Of a stretch of 23,411 nucleotides of DNA, positions 10,201 through 15,141 are shown in pieces. Under the pieces are notes generated by a model. That model searched no databases, had not been told where the DNA came from, and worked only from the letters and a program-made list of their open reading frames with translations. Within the stretch, counting starts at the first letter, position 1. Each line of letters starts with the position of its first letter. The stretch is from JBEKCP01 sp050014815 (GTDB lineage Bacteria; Planctomycetota; Planctomycetia; Pirellulales; Thermoguttaceae): the NCBI GenBank assembly GCA_050014815.1, contig JBEKCP010000046.1:1-23411 (forward strand), written 5' to 3'. A program made the translations under genes and the position numbers.

Positions 10201-10863
10201 AAGCAGGTCATCCGCCAGGCGAAGGACTTGGACAAGTACGTCGCCGAGTTGGACAAGAAGTCGCGGGAAACGAAACTGGAGAACCCGGTGGTCCGCAAGG
10301 CCCTGGGCCAGGTGTACCTGGAGCGCCGGGAGTTTGCCAAGGCGTCGGAGCAACTCAACAGCGCGCTGGAAGTGCAGCCCAACGACGCCGAGACGCACCG
10401 CGCGTTGATCTCCTGCCTCGATCAGCAAGGCCGGAAAGAGCAGGCCGTCGAGCAGGTTCTCGCCGCGTTGCGGCTGCTGAGGCGCGACATCGAGCTGTAC
10501 AAAGACCTCGGCCGCCGCTATGAAGACCTCAAGGACGCCAGGCAGGCCGAGCGGGCCTACACCTCGCTGGTCGAGATGCTCGTTAATGAATCGGAAGGGC
10601 ACGCCGCGCTGGCGGAGATTCGCCAGCGGCAGACGCGGTTCGGCGACGCCATCGGACATTGGAAAGAGGTCGCCCGCATCCGCGCCCTGGAACCCACCGG
10701 GCTACTGAAGCTCGCCGAGGCCCAGTTGCTCGCCAAGCAGTGGAGCGACGCCGAGGCGACGCTCGACAAGCTGCAAAGCCAGACGTGGCCTTCGCGATTC
10801 AGCGACGTGCAGAACCAATCGCACCAACTCCGCGACCGCCTCAACCGCGAGCGGCAAAAATAG
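1255..10863 (+). CDS. Giant membrane protein: anti-sigma-like tail, TM helix, LolA/FecR-like, VIT, vWA and TPR regions (3202 aa)
   Basis: I chose ATG 1255 (overlapping the sigma gene stop) over upstream GTG/ATG codons because acidic anti-sigma-like sequence begins there. Residues 1-64 form a charged cytosolic tail and 71-91 one transmembrane helix (WAAAAATAASVAAVYFFF). About 95-275 resembles LolA/MucB-type beta domains; 280-400 is FecR-like (PGDWLRTDP, HSGEVKI). About 425-550 is a VIT domain (EGVFYFPLPQDASISGF, EKQRAREIYE). About 665-840 is a vWA domain with MIDAS motif DTSAS at 674-678 and a later GDGVPTTGD. A Gly/Tyr-rich linker lies near 1076-1086. From about 1545 to the C-terminus the chain is helical with TPR-like units, for example LGRYQEALDVLKELIREDPND and, near the end, YLERREFAKASEQLNSALEV. 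Two palindromic repeats are translated in frame (about residues 883-901 and 2131-2156). VIT-vWA proteins usually mediate metal-dependent adhesion or assembly. A role as regulator or sensor for the upstream sigma factor is inferred from gene order. Confidence 0.85.
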   Translation: MNPEDDIREDEQIAALLAALDADVPPPDPRVREDLRRRAAEVFASAGARAGSASNSTPIRRRSPMFLSTIRWAAAAATAASVAAVYFFFAAGSGADAAAPTLGKAMIQLADAKSVHAEVTIDGKTSDLWAKPGAVRLNRPGGLYTVARGGRTWQIDEKANQAAVQPVSLLKGGKLDVLAVVGLGQDAVREQLAAARPVQRIQRDNKTYQVYREDIGVGDARRRVECLVLEPGGMLVVIDVKRQQAGQWRSLAAVNVVGVDAPVAEDLFVVGDTLTEDGRVGKVTDAEGITAVRPAMGERWTPLVAGTLVMPGDWLRTDPRGANAVAARLVKDTHVTLGPGTLVEVAGAKQIRVHSGEVKIAAAKNAPVELVGPDKQTVKVAGADIFRVQEEKLVRLDREPLWLKGFEGKVVAESIGSLVANVEGRDTPLTVGYHKVSVDIRDQIARTVVEESFVNHTSGRLEGVFYFPLPQDASISGFGMWIGSELVEADVVEKQRAREIYETILRERRDPGLLEWTGGNIFKARVFPIEPHSEKRIKITYTQVLPLVNGSYRYSYALQSDMLKENPLRELLLDVRLSSAMTLKDVGCPSHLARIDRTPHSAHVEFTAQEYTPTRDFEVAVQVEDRQSDVVVIPHRRGEDGYFMLMLTPPALESAVRSDVLADGPPQDLLIVADTSASIDPGARGKQAELIAALLGSLTPKDTFNLACCDVETDWTFEKSVPATAENVAAARRFLANRISLGWTDLDKAFAGALDRAGAKTRIIYAGDGVPTTGDANPQSFVKRLRRLYEGRMATCYAVAVGSSFESGVMKAIASLGGGSARQIGGENTPQVVARELLAEFTRPALKDIKIVFRGLKTARVYPEELPNVAAGAQQIILGRYLPELPSPLMGEGQGVRGQEGEVVVSGTLDGKPVRYTAKISLKDAEQGNSFIPRLWARMHLDQLLAQGGAKAIQDEVIALSEEYHIITPYTSLLVLESDADRERFKVARRFVMRDGEKFFAEGRDRANFDLVQQQMKRAGTWRLGLRRQVLEQLGQLGREVPQLGHNLADGLVLLHYNSAAVGAERMSGSTGHAQPNYYGYGGGSRGEAGKDWGAEPLSRSEDDRRAAVDDLDRSLRLSDAKKVLEIDSLEATLETALENGSKTVAGKEKLAEDAPSDSDARDEGGSPAATPQGLSVVHATRAALTYSAVDLAVGGAVEGFKNGRLHDWYFDDLDADRRFDFSERTSLRQRLRPLRRGRGEIQVEGANRFRGTGQDYSYLIEQLFPVPFQPAPAPKLPEKRWPEEARKLSESLLRLPQLESLKAGLELIQTSESLDVRGATSGRSRALALVSRDGWLTLGESLGQNPQLRWADKEEAGAIGRALLLGAVRAAKADDLAVRSMHLPLDAHLLSPIEFSHLDHKVEVKRGGPGEALLVIAPADPKQGDWVQTYRIDTERHVVLNIEHRNQGKVTSEQRFGNFVEVAGAWWATQAEGFDSEGRRTSLATLELRTLGAPLFAERTKKELAIRSDAQLLRLPLPPLADAKKALAAGKASLEDRLVLLLHFAGSQQWTRVMEHLDAVEKLSGKPAIRWLRYAVEQVARKHQELKQRIDGEAAKLAAQPSADELFLASHVTGLGSGILETNEQLQLQDALRPVFARQPKYTQALKNWRQQRVNLLTNLGRYQEALDVLKELIREDPNDCGLHQQYAQTLVNQGDYAAAYAHLRKILDEIKWQPNEDYALRQLYAGFLHNQGRFDDLIEWTTGWIGRNPEAQDAYAMHLATLVRLDRIDEANKLMQKWIGEAKVEGKLAVVPAARLQASVSLIQGNGYSLWRQRIEPEWLDPLADVAIFFALHESHPHVADQIMGAWQFQQCDQVRRVRKWAAGKLAADVEKLRPAEVQRLTGWAMAGDPAVEQQAWRSIAVRLRKRWEAEKDVAAKNQLGGPLGQIYSARLTPEEWLDFLRIQWKTAAKEHRDPFAGQLFNALLGQPWKQEYEEEAFAMLGGLSTAEEAPWRVFAEVLGLHQLTDAMLARRNEKLNRQIEHPEKLTRTELRAKHAQTLKAAREGYLQRLNEKRQKREGPAGQWFDAERLYLEVLLERDAARLIEECWELLGARPVAESDDDGPAAVLGSHLRTRMLSTLAYLAVRKEKTGTGTSPQPPRADQGRNRSEPVPVLPPVVQADRLLKYIEAGGALEPQSLRWKALKYQVLVALDRPKDLQKALASWIEEEGALQRWRVNLAYLLAEQGKLEEAAKLFEAVAAADELGPAEYRTLATWYTVLGNRDSERRAKIAAYKVMEEYRLNQMISYKLRPWQNSGSGSAIPESFDEEVLLMFAALFEKSGAPQNHLWLLQQFYRETRDFRLLAGLADAVIGHTAGKAYPFLQSMSGTLSEIRDEATADSLVEQIAKVRKKAKTHVDQRALDVLEVQVERRASEVLNQPGPHVDRALAAMQRAFNRDWTPGEPKLMSDVLASLGRISQKPLADEQVRQLVELHKRGDQGTHDRLRMANNLAQAHWNYDRHNAAIDLLVPALEEYEAANGGRLPDHANDVFGNLISYYEGLGRFATGEKRLFEQLQRPVNKGQTDWLQNRLYELYERALRGDGEVSLGKGETLYLEVLKLMLADLDKADSQQRYNIVARITNLFRAARDKKINRVPEDVRAWAFQRMPKVLAREINNYVNIVNQVAQCVREHNGPGLALEFLLDRIETEPKWLRWNNQDGWGQHAWNLAQWRVEARQPANATKNIDKLEERLLRIVLAELRRDLRSRQQRSRYIYDRRYSLYWAEKEKDFARAAEEVYAEDRNSAAGVGYIAEFLFNGLNYHDRAIEMLLTAFRQNILEEGQQSQLVNYLHQRSRYGESIAVLLPLVEKRPDNIQYRVWLMIAYAKTRQPEQLQAALKAADEHFHKDGRWTEGNMAALAKGCLDSELFEQSAAYYKEVIALHQRTQPNRGIGNGTLSEYYRHLSAAHSGLGQTAEAVEAAFGAVVSWGPTHQNRGQALEQLKQVIRQAKDLDKYVAELDKKSRETKLENPVVRKALGQVYLERREFAKASEQLNSALEVQPNDAETHRALISCLDQQGRKEQAVEQVLAALRLLRRDIELYKDLGRRYEDLKDARQAERAYTSLVEMLVNESEGHAALAEIRQRQTRFGDAIGHWKEVARIRALEPTGLLKLAEAQLLAKQWSDAEATLDKLQSQTWPSRFSDVQNQSHQLRDRLNRERQK
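3909..3948. repeat. REP-like palindromic element inserted in frame in the giant gene
   Basis: CCCCTCTCCC (3909-3918) and GGGAGAGGGG (3924-3933) form a perfect 10-bp stem with a 5-nt loop, followed by a G-rich tail (GGGGGTGAGGGGG). It is translated as roughly SPLMGEGQGVRGQ, out of character with the flanking beta-rich sequence that otherwise runs from LGRYLPE to GEVVVSGTLDG. A degenerate relative (CCCCGAGGGAGAGGGG) lies at about 12330-12343. Palindromes of this sequence type are common dispersed repeats in several bacterial groups. Confidence 0.75.
7645..7721. repeat. 77-bp inverted-repeat element in frame within the TPR region
   Basis: The perfect 11-bp inverted repeat AAAACGGGGAC (7645-7655) / GTCCCCGTTTT (7711-7721) bounds a Pro/Arg-rich segment (TGTSPQPPRADQGRNRSEPV) that interrupts helical TPR-like sequence. 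Twelve-nt blocks at both ends (GGGGACAGGCAC, 7650-7661; GAGCCAGTCCCC, 7705-7716) recur as reverse complements, in the matching order, inside the intergenic element at 17725-17903. The two are therefore copies of one repeat family. Confidence 0.8.
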
Positions 10864-11000
10864 AGCGGGGTTCTTGCCGGAGAATACGGCGTCGGACAGG
10901 CTGACCATGGGCCAGTAGATACCGCATCGTCCTGCCTCAGCTTCGTATTGCCGTTTTCCCCATGGGCGCCGTTCTGGCCGTCGCGGCTGTTCTCGTTCCG

Positions 11001-11126
11001 GCCGAAGTAGTGGAGTCTGCCGCGGACCTTCTTCGCCCAGCGGCCGGTAGCGTGGGGGAAGAGGGGGAAGTCGGGACGGGGCTTGGAAGGCCTTCGGGCC
11101 GTGGTAGAATGGGCTATGGATGCCAC
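11001..11126 (-). pseudogene. N-terminal remnant of a planctomycete-type tyrosine recombinase/integrase
   Basis: Reading leftward from a GTG at 11124-11126, 42 codons encode KPRPDFPLFPHATGRWAKKV followed by RGRLHYFG. I recognise this as the conserved N-terminal signature of integrase/recombinase-type proteins that are very numerous in planctomycete genomes. After HYFG the frame stays open, but the sequence turns into Asn/Gly/Arg-rich text unlike any integrase: there is no core-binding domain and no catalytic R-H-R-Y region. It is therefore a truncated remnant. It lies about 290 nt from tRNA-Arg(CCU), a typical integration target class. The identification rests on remembered family sequence, not on a search. 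Confidence 0.6.
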
Positions 11127-11147
11127 CTTTCGTGATAAAGGAGTGGT

Positions 11148-11200
11148 GGTGTCATTGACACCCGCTCGTCGCAACGGGGCGGGTGTCAAGACTGGTGTCA
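11148..11200. repeat. Cluster of four GGTGTCA/TGACACC motifs with an 11-bp stem
   Basis: GGTGTCA occurs at 11148-11154, 11182-11188 and 11194-11200, and its complement TGACACC at 11156-11162. The first pair makes the near-contiguous palindrome GGTGTCAtTGACACC. TTGACACCCGC (11155-11165) and GCGGGTGTCAA (11179-11189) form a perfect 11-bp stem around a 13-nt loop. The cluster lies just upstream of the integrase remnant. It could be a recombinase or regulator binding region, or another REP-type palindrome. Confidence 0.55.
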
Positions 11201-11224
11201 TGTGGTTCGCCGAGGCCCAAAATG

Positions 11225-11355
11225 GGGCATGGTTCAGAATCGGCTTCGGCAGGTAACACGTGGTAGGTCCGGCCTGCCGGGCCGGACCCGACGGTCTACA
11301 AGTCCCGCTCGGCAAGCGGGACCTACCGGCTGTTACCCGCGTTTGAACCATGCCC
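11225..11355. mobile_element. 131-bp MITE-like element with nested inverted repeats
   Basis: Terminal 12-bp perfect inverted repeats GGGCATGGTTCA (11225-11236) and TGAACCATGCCC (11344-11355) enclose two further nested pairs: GGTAACA/TGTTACC (11252-11258, 11331-11337) and GGTAGGTCC/GGACCTACC (11262-11270, 11319-11327). Between these are two small GC hairpins. AAAATG directly flanks both ends (11219-11224 and 11356-11361), as a target duplication would. No coding capacity. Confidence 0.65.
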
Positions 11356-11389
11356 AAAATGGGATAGATGGCCCAGAGTGGGATAGATG
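11352..11389. repeat. Tandem pair of 19-nt units upstream of tRNA-Arg
   Basis: GCCCAAAATGGGATAGATG (11352-11370) is followed immediately by GCCCAGAGTGGGATAGATG (11371-11389), with two differences. The first 12 nt also occur at 11215-11226 on the other side of the inverted-repeat element, consistent with insertion into a pre-existing short repeat array. Confidence 0.6.
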
Positions 11390-11416
11390 TAAGTAGTTTA
11401 TTTGTAAGTCCTTATA

Positions 11417-11489
<73 letters not shown>

Positions 11490-11512
11490 CTGGCCCGAAG
11501 GAGGGCGGAACC

Positions 11513-12151
11513 ATGGATCCGGACCGCATTGTCTTTATCGTGGCGGGCGATGCCCAGGCCCGGCGCCGCCTGGTCGCGCGGATGAAAGAGCTGCGGCTGC
11601 CGGCCAAGGCGTGCCACTCGGCGGCGGAATTCCTGGCCCTGGATCCGCCGGCGGCGGCGGCCTGCATCGTCTTGGACGTGTCGCAGCCGCCCATCGACCT
11701 GGAACTGCTCCGGCGGCTTGGCCCGGCGGAACTCCACCTGCCGGTCGTCGCGGTTTCCGAAGCGCCGGACGTGCCGACCGTCGTCGAGGCGGTGCGGCTC
11801 GGTGCAAGGGATTTTCTGGAAGGCTCGTGCGGGAACCGGCGGCTTGGCGAGGCGATCGAGGAGGGTTTCCGGTGGCACGCCGCGCGGCGGCGGGAGATTG
11901 CCCTGGTCGAGCGGACCCGCCGCCGGCTGGCCCAACTTACGCCCGGCTGCCGCGAGGTACTCGATCTGCTCGTGGCCGGCAGATCGAATCGCCAGATCGC
12001 CGAGGAGTTGGACCTGAGCGTCCGCGCGATTGAAGAGCGGCGGGCCAAGGCGATGCGGGCGATGCGGGCGCGGTCGCTGGCCGAGCTGGTTCGCCTGGCC
12101 GTCATCGCGGACGGCCTCGCCGTGCTCCGCCGCGAGCCCGACGAGGGCTAG
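11513..12151 (+). CDS. Orphan FixJ/LuxR-type response regulator with degenerate receiver
   Basis: This is a 212-residue two-domain regulator. The receiver-like domain (residues 1-125) keeps the likely phospho-acceptor D55 (CIVLDVS) and S82, but the usual acidic pair is reduced to GD (12-13) and the conserved Lys of the FxxKP motif is replaced by Gly (DFLEG, 100-104). The output domain (about 142-196) is a LuxR/FixJ helix-turn-helix: LTPGCREVLDLLVAGRSNRQ, then IAEELDLSVRAIEERRAK. AAGGAGG ends 8 nt before the ATG, giving a confident start. No sensor kinase is adjacent. The altered receiver suggests phosphorylation-independent behaviour (inference). The gene is flanked by tRNA-Arg upstream and an inverted-repeat element that begins two bases after its stop codon. 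Target genes cannot be deduced. Confidence 0.85.
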   Translation: MDPDRIVFIVAGDAQARRRLVARMKELRLPAKACHSAAEFLALDPPAAAACIVLDVSQPPIDLELLRRLGPAELHLPVVAVSEAPDVPTVVEAVRLGARDFLEGSCGNRRLGEAIEEGFRWHAARRREIALVERTRRRLAQLTPGCREVLDLLVAGRSNRQIAEELDLSVRAIEERRAKAMRAMRARSLAELVRLAVIADGLAVLRREPDEG

Positions 12152-12152
12152 C

Positions 12153-12272
12153 GCCCGTGAAAGAATAACCTGTGTAATCGACCCCTTGTGGTACAGGCGT
12201 CCCGCCTGCATTTCGCCGGGCAGGCGGGACGCCTGCACCACAACGAATTCACCAAGCTATTCTTTCACGGGC
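12153..12272. mobile_element. 120-bp inverted-repeat element between convergent genes
   Basis: Perfect 15-bp terminal inverted repeats GCCCGTGAAAGAATA (12153-12167) and TATTCTTTCACGGGC (12258-12272) enclose a second, very strong hairpin: 12188-12209 pairs with 12220-12241 over 22 bp with one mismatch and a 10-nt loop (core ACAGGCGTCCCGCCTGC). I see no target duplication. It starts two bases after the response regulator stop codon. Confidence 0.65.
12188..12241. terminator. Strong 22-bp stem-loop, possible bidirectional terminator
   Basis: The hairpin lies 36 nt after the regulator gene and about 140 nt beyond the end of the minus-strand catabolic operon, so it could end transcription from both sides. 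It lacks a T-tract, so it is not a classic intrinsic terminator; its sequence also looks like a dispersed repeat rather than a dedicated terminator. Confidence 0.35.
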
Positions 12273-12305
12273 CCGCCGGCCAAAATGAGGCAGGATCCTC
12301 GCTGG

Positions 12306-12345
12306 CGCCCCCACACCCAAAACCACACCCCGAGGGAGAGGGGAC
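12306..12345. repeat. Decayed copy of the CCCTCTCCC/GGGAGAGGG-type repeat
   Basis: The text CGCCCCCACACCC followed by CCCCGAGGGAGAGGGG resembles one half of the palindromic repeat found in frame at 3909-3948, with its other arm eroded. It lies downstream of the aldolase gene's stop codon. Confidence 0.4.
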
Positions 12346-12382
12346 CCAAAATAAATTAAACCGGTGCGTTTCGGGGCAACGT

Positions 12383-13135
12383 TCACCCGCGCAGGTCGGC
12401 CACAAGCTGCTTGCAGGCCCGGTAGAAGATCGTCGTATCGACGCACAGGGCGATGAACTGGACGCCCAGGTCGATCCATTTCCGCGCCGTCGCCGCATCG
12501 TCGGCGTAGATGCCGACGTGGCGTCCGGCATTGCGGACCACGGCAATGGTCCGCTCGATGGCGGCGACGACCTCGGGATGCTCGATCTCGCCCGGGTGGC
12601 CGAGCGATTGCGAGAGGTCGTAAGGACCGATGAAGATCACGTCGCTGCCGGGCACGGCGAGGATCTCCTCCAGATTGCGGAGGCCGCCGCTGCCCTCGAT
12701 CTGGAGGGCCAGCAGGGCCTGGTTGGCCTGCTTGAGGTACTCTTGCTTCGGCGTGTGCGAGTAGCGGGCCGCGCGGGCGTAAAGGTCCATGCCGCGTTCG
12801 CCCAGGGGGGCGTAGCGGGCGAACCGCAGGACGTCGCGGGCCATCGCGGCGGTATCGACGTGCGGCACCACCAGGCCCGCCGCCCCTTTGTCCAGCGGAC
12901 GGATGATGGCGGACTCGGCGACGGCCTCGACGCGGACGATCGGCGCGATGCCGACCCGCTCCGCCGCCAGGATCATGTGCTCCATGGTTTCGTACGACAG
13001 CGGGCCGTGCTCCATGTCGAGCAAGGCGAAGTCCAGCCCCGCGTAGCCCATCACCTCGACCAGCGCCGGGCTGGCCGCCTTGAGGAACTGGCCGATGCAG
13101 AAATCGCCGCGGCGCATTTTCGCCTTCACATCCAT
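12383..13135 (-). CDS. HpcH/HpaI-family class II aldolase (2-dehydro-3-deoxy acid aldolase type)
   Basis: This 250-residue protein has the usual length for the HpcH/HpaI family: metal-dependent cytosolic aldolases that split 2-oxo-3-deoxy acids into pyruvate plus an aldehyde. Visible family features are LLDMEHGPLS with the catalytic His at 43, RVE with Arg 68, LQIEGSGGLRNLEEI with metal-ligand Glu 147, and FIGPYDLSQSLGHPGE with metal-ligand Asp 173. The start is 3 nt after the stop of the upstream dehydrogenase gene, with GGAGGAG straddling that stop as ribosome binding site. It is the last gene of the minus-strand operon. Context (sugar dehydrogenases, SDR, lyase) fits cleavage of a ketodeoxy sugar acid to pyruvate and a 2- or 3-carbon aldehyde. 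The exact substrate (glucarate-, rhamnonate-, fuconate-derived or other) cannot be read from sequence. Confidence 0.88.
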   Translation of the reverse strand: MDVKAKMRRGDFCIGQFLKAASPALVEVMGYAGLDFALLDMEHGPLSYETMEHMILAAERVGIAPIVRVEAVAESAIIRPLDKGAAGLVVPHVDTAAMARDVLRFARYAPLGERGMDLYARAARYSHTPKQEYLKQANQALLALQIEGSGGLRNLEEILAVPGSDVIFIGPYDLSQSLGHPGEIEHPEVVAAIERTIAVVRNAGRHVGIYADDAATARKWIDLGVQFIALCVDTTIFYRACKQLVADLRG

Positions 13136-13138
13136 CGC

Positions 13139-14173
13139 TCACTCCTCCGGATACAAGAGGACCTTGATGTCTTTCTTCGCCAGCACGCCTTGAAACGCCT
13201 CCTCCCAGCGGCTCAAGGGCAAGCGGCGGGAAATGAACGGGCGCAAATCGACCGCACCCTGGCCGAGGTACCGCATCGTGTGCTCCCAGGTCTGCCACGT
13301 GTGGCACATCGACCCTTGCAGGCGGAGTTGCTTGACGACGACCTTGTCGAGGTCCAGGCGGATCGGGCTGCCGAAGATGCCGACCTGGGTATAGCGGCCC
13401 ATTTTGCGCACGAGGTCCAGGCACAAGGCGGCCGAAGCCTCGGCGCCGGAGCATTCGATGACGACGTCGGCTCCGTAACCGCGCGTCATCTCGGCGATGA
13501 TCGCCTTGGCGTCTTCCTGTTCGACGTCGACAGCCGACTCCGCGCCTAGTTGCCTGGCCAGCGCCATGCGGCCGGCGTCGCCGGTGGTGCCCAGCACGAC
13601 GACACGGGCGCCGTGGCGCCTGGCCAGCATGGCGCACATCAGGCCGATCGGGCCGGGGCCGGAGACCGCAACCACGTCGCTGGGCCGTATCTCTGTCAGC
13701 TCCACCACGGCCTGGACCGCGCAGGCAAAAGGCTCGCAGAGGGCGCCGGTCTCGAAGTCCATGTTTTCGGGCAAGTGCAGCGCGATTTCCTGGCGGACGC
13801 AGCAAAACCTGGCGAATCCGCCGTTCATTCCGCTGCCCAGGGCGGACCGGTCGATGCAGAAGAAGGGAGCGCCGATCCGGCAGTAGCGGCAGTTGCCGCA
13901 GAGCCTGCCCGCCGAAGGGTTCACCGTAACGCGGTCGCCGACCTTCAGCCGGGTCACACCCCGGCCAACCGCCGCGATCGTGCCGCAGATTTCGTGGCCC
14001 AGGACCACCGGCGGCTTAATGACGTACTCGCTCTTGTAGATATGGATGTCCGTTCCGCAGACGCCGGCGTTGCGGACCTCGATGAGCACCTGGCCCGACT
14101 CGGGGTGGGGTTCGGGCACGTCGATGAACTCCACGTTTCCCGGTTCGGGACGCGTCTTGACGACCGCTTTCAC
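13139..14173 (-). CDS. Zinc-dependent MDR-family alcohol/sugar dehydrogenase
   Basis: The 344-residue protein is a medium-chain dehydrogenase/reductase similar to sorbitol, threonine and galactonate dehydrogenases, oxidising a secondary alcohol with NAD(P). Catalytic zinc ligands are visible at Cys39 (AGVCGTDIH) and His60-Glu61 (LGHE). The structural zinc site is complete: Cys92, 95, 98 and 106 (LCGNCRYCRIGAPFFC). The Rossmann segment has SGPGPIG at about 176-182. It lies fifth in the minus-strand operon, 36 nt after the lyase gene and 3 nt before the aldolase gene. In this company it probably oxidises a hydroxyl of a sugar or sugar acid to a keto group before aldol cleavage. Specificity is not predictable from sequence alone. 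Confidence 0.88.
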   Translation of the reverse strand: MKAVVKTRPEPGNVEFIDVPEPHPESGQVLIEVRNAGVCGTDIHIYKSEYVIKPPVVLGHEICGTIAAVGRGVTRLKVGDRVTVNPSAGRLCGNCRYCRIGAPFFCIDRSALGSGMNGGFARFCCVRQEIALHLPENMDFETGALCEPFACAVQAVVELTEIRPSDVVAVSGPGPIGLMCAMLARRHGARVVVLGTTGDAGRMALARQLGAESAVDVEQEDAKAIIAEMTRGYGADVVIECSGAEASAALCLDLVRKMGRYTQVGIFGSPIRLDLDKVVVKQLRLQGSMCHTWQTWEHTMRYLGQGAVDLRPFISRRLPLSRWEEAFQGVLAKKDIKVLLYPEE

Positions 14174-14209
14174 TGTCGCAGTTCCTGCACGTGGTGGACG
14201 GCCTCGAAC

Positions 14210-15079
14210 TCAACCGGCGGCAAACCGGTCGTCGAGTCCGCGATAATGGTCCAAACGAACGACGGCGGAGAACTCCGCATAGCTGGCCATGCGGTCCGCC
14301 CGGCCGGCCGTTGTGCCATGGCGTTTCAAATCGGAAAGCGTCTCTTGAACGGCCCGCGCGGCCGCGAAGAGCGTGGACAGCGGATAGAGCGCGATCGCAA
14401 AACCCATCTCCTTCAGTTCGGCCGGCTTCAGGGCCGCAGTCTCCGCGCCTTCGACGATGCTGATGACCAGCGGCGCGTCGATGGCCTTGCCGACGGCGAC
14501 CGCGTCGCCGATCCGCTTGATGGCATCGACGAAGACGATATCTGCGCCGGCGTCGCCGTAGCGGCGGGCGCGGGCGATGGCCTCCTCGACGCCCGCGCCG
14601 GCGGCCAGCGCGTCGGTCCGCCCGACGATCAACAACTCGCCTTCGCCGCGGGCGGCCAGGGCGCACCGCAGCCGCCCCAACATCGCATCGACCGAAACGA
14701 GCTTCACGCCGGCCATGTGGCCGCACCGCTTGGGAGCGGCCTGGTCTTCGAGATGGATCGCCGCCACGCCCGCCTGCCGGTATTCCCTCACCGTCCGTTC
14801 GATGTTCGCCGGGCCGCCGTAGCCGGTATCGGCGTCGGCAATGATCGGCACATCGACGGCGCGAGCCATATTGCGGGCATGCGTCGTCATCTCGGTTTGC
14901 GTCAACAAGCCGACGTCGGGACAGCCGAGAACGCTGGCCGTGGCGCCGAAGCCGGTCATGTACACGGCCGGGAACCCGGCCTGCTCAGCGAGCCGCGCCG
15001 TCAGAGCGTCGGGCGCGCCCGGCGCCTGGACGAGATCGTTTCCGCCGAGCAGTTGTCGCAACAGCTTTCCAGCAGCCAT
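14210..15079 (-). CDS. Isocitrate lyase/PEP mutase-family carbon-carbon lyase
   Basis: This 289-residue protein belongs to the PEP mutase/isocitrate lyase superfamily. Magnesium-binding Asp82 and Asp84 lie in ADADTGYGG. The segment HLEDQAAPKRCGHMAG carries the lyase-type loop KRCGH (117-121) with Cys119 as general acid; phosphonate mutases lack this Cys. GRTDA is at 153-157. The nearest characterised types are methylisocitrate lyase, dimethylmalate lyase and carboxyphosphonoenolpyruvate-type enzymes, so a 2-hydroxy or 2-oxo diacid substrate is likely. I chose ATG 15079 because the family begins there; the open frame extending further upstream is only the shadow of the neighbouring SDR gene. 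It has no clear ribosome binding site and follows the SDR gene by 62 nt. No citrate-synthase-like or propionate genes accompany it, so it is probably not prpB. Confidence 0.85.
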   Translation of the reverse strand: MAAGKLLRQLLGGNDLVQAPGAPDALTARLAEQAGFPAVYMTGFGATASVLGCPDVGLLTQTEMTTHARNMARAVDVPIIADADTGYGGPANIERTVREYRQAGVAAIHLEDQAAPKRCGHMAGVKLVSVDAMLGRLRCALAARGEGELLIVGRTDALAAGAGVEEAIARARRYGDAGADIVFVDAIKRIGDAVAVGKAIDAPLVISIVEGAETAALKPAELKEMGFAIALYPLSTLFAAARAVQETLSDLKRHGTTAGRADRMASYAEFSAVVRLDHYRGLDDRFAAG

Positions 15080-15141
15080 AAAGAAGATCGGCTTGAATTG
15101 GTTATTTGTTTGCGGCCGTGCGGAATCTGCGTGCAGGCCGT

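Noticed and set aside
11148..11389. CRISPR array
   Set aside because: The repeats here are few, unevenly spaced and mostly inverted; there are no regular spacers and no cas genes.
14210..15079. Assignment of the lyase as prpB (methylisocitrate lyase)
   Set aside because: The KRCGH motif fits, but no methylcitrate-cycle genes are nearby and several other family activities share the motif.
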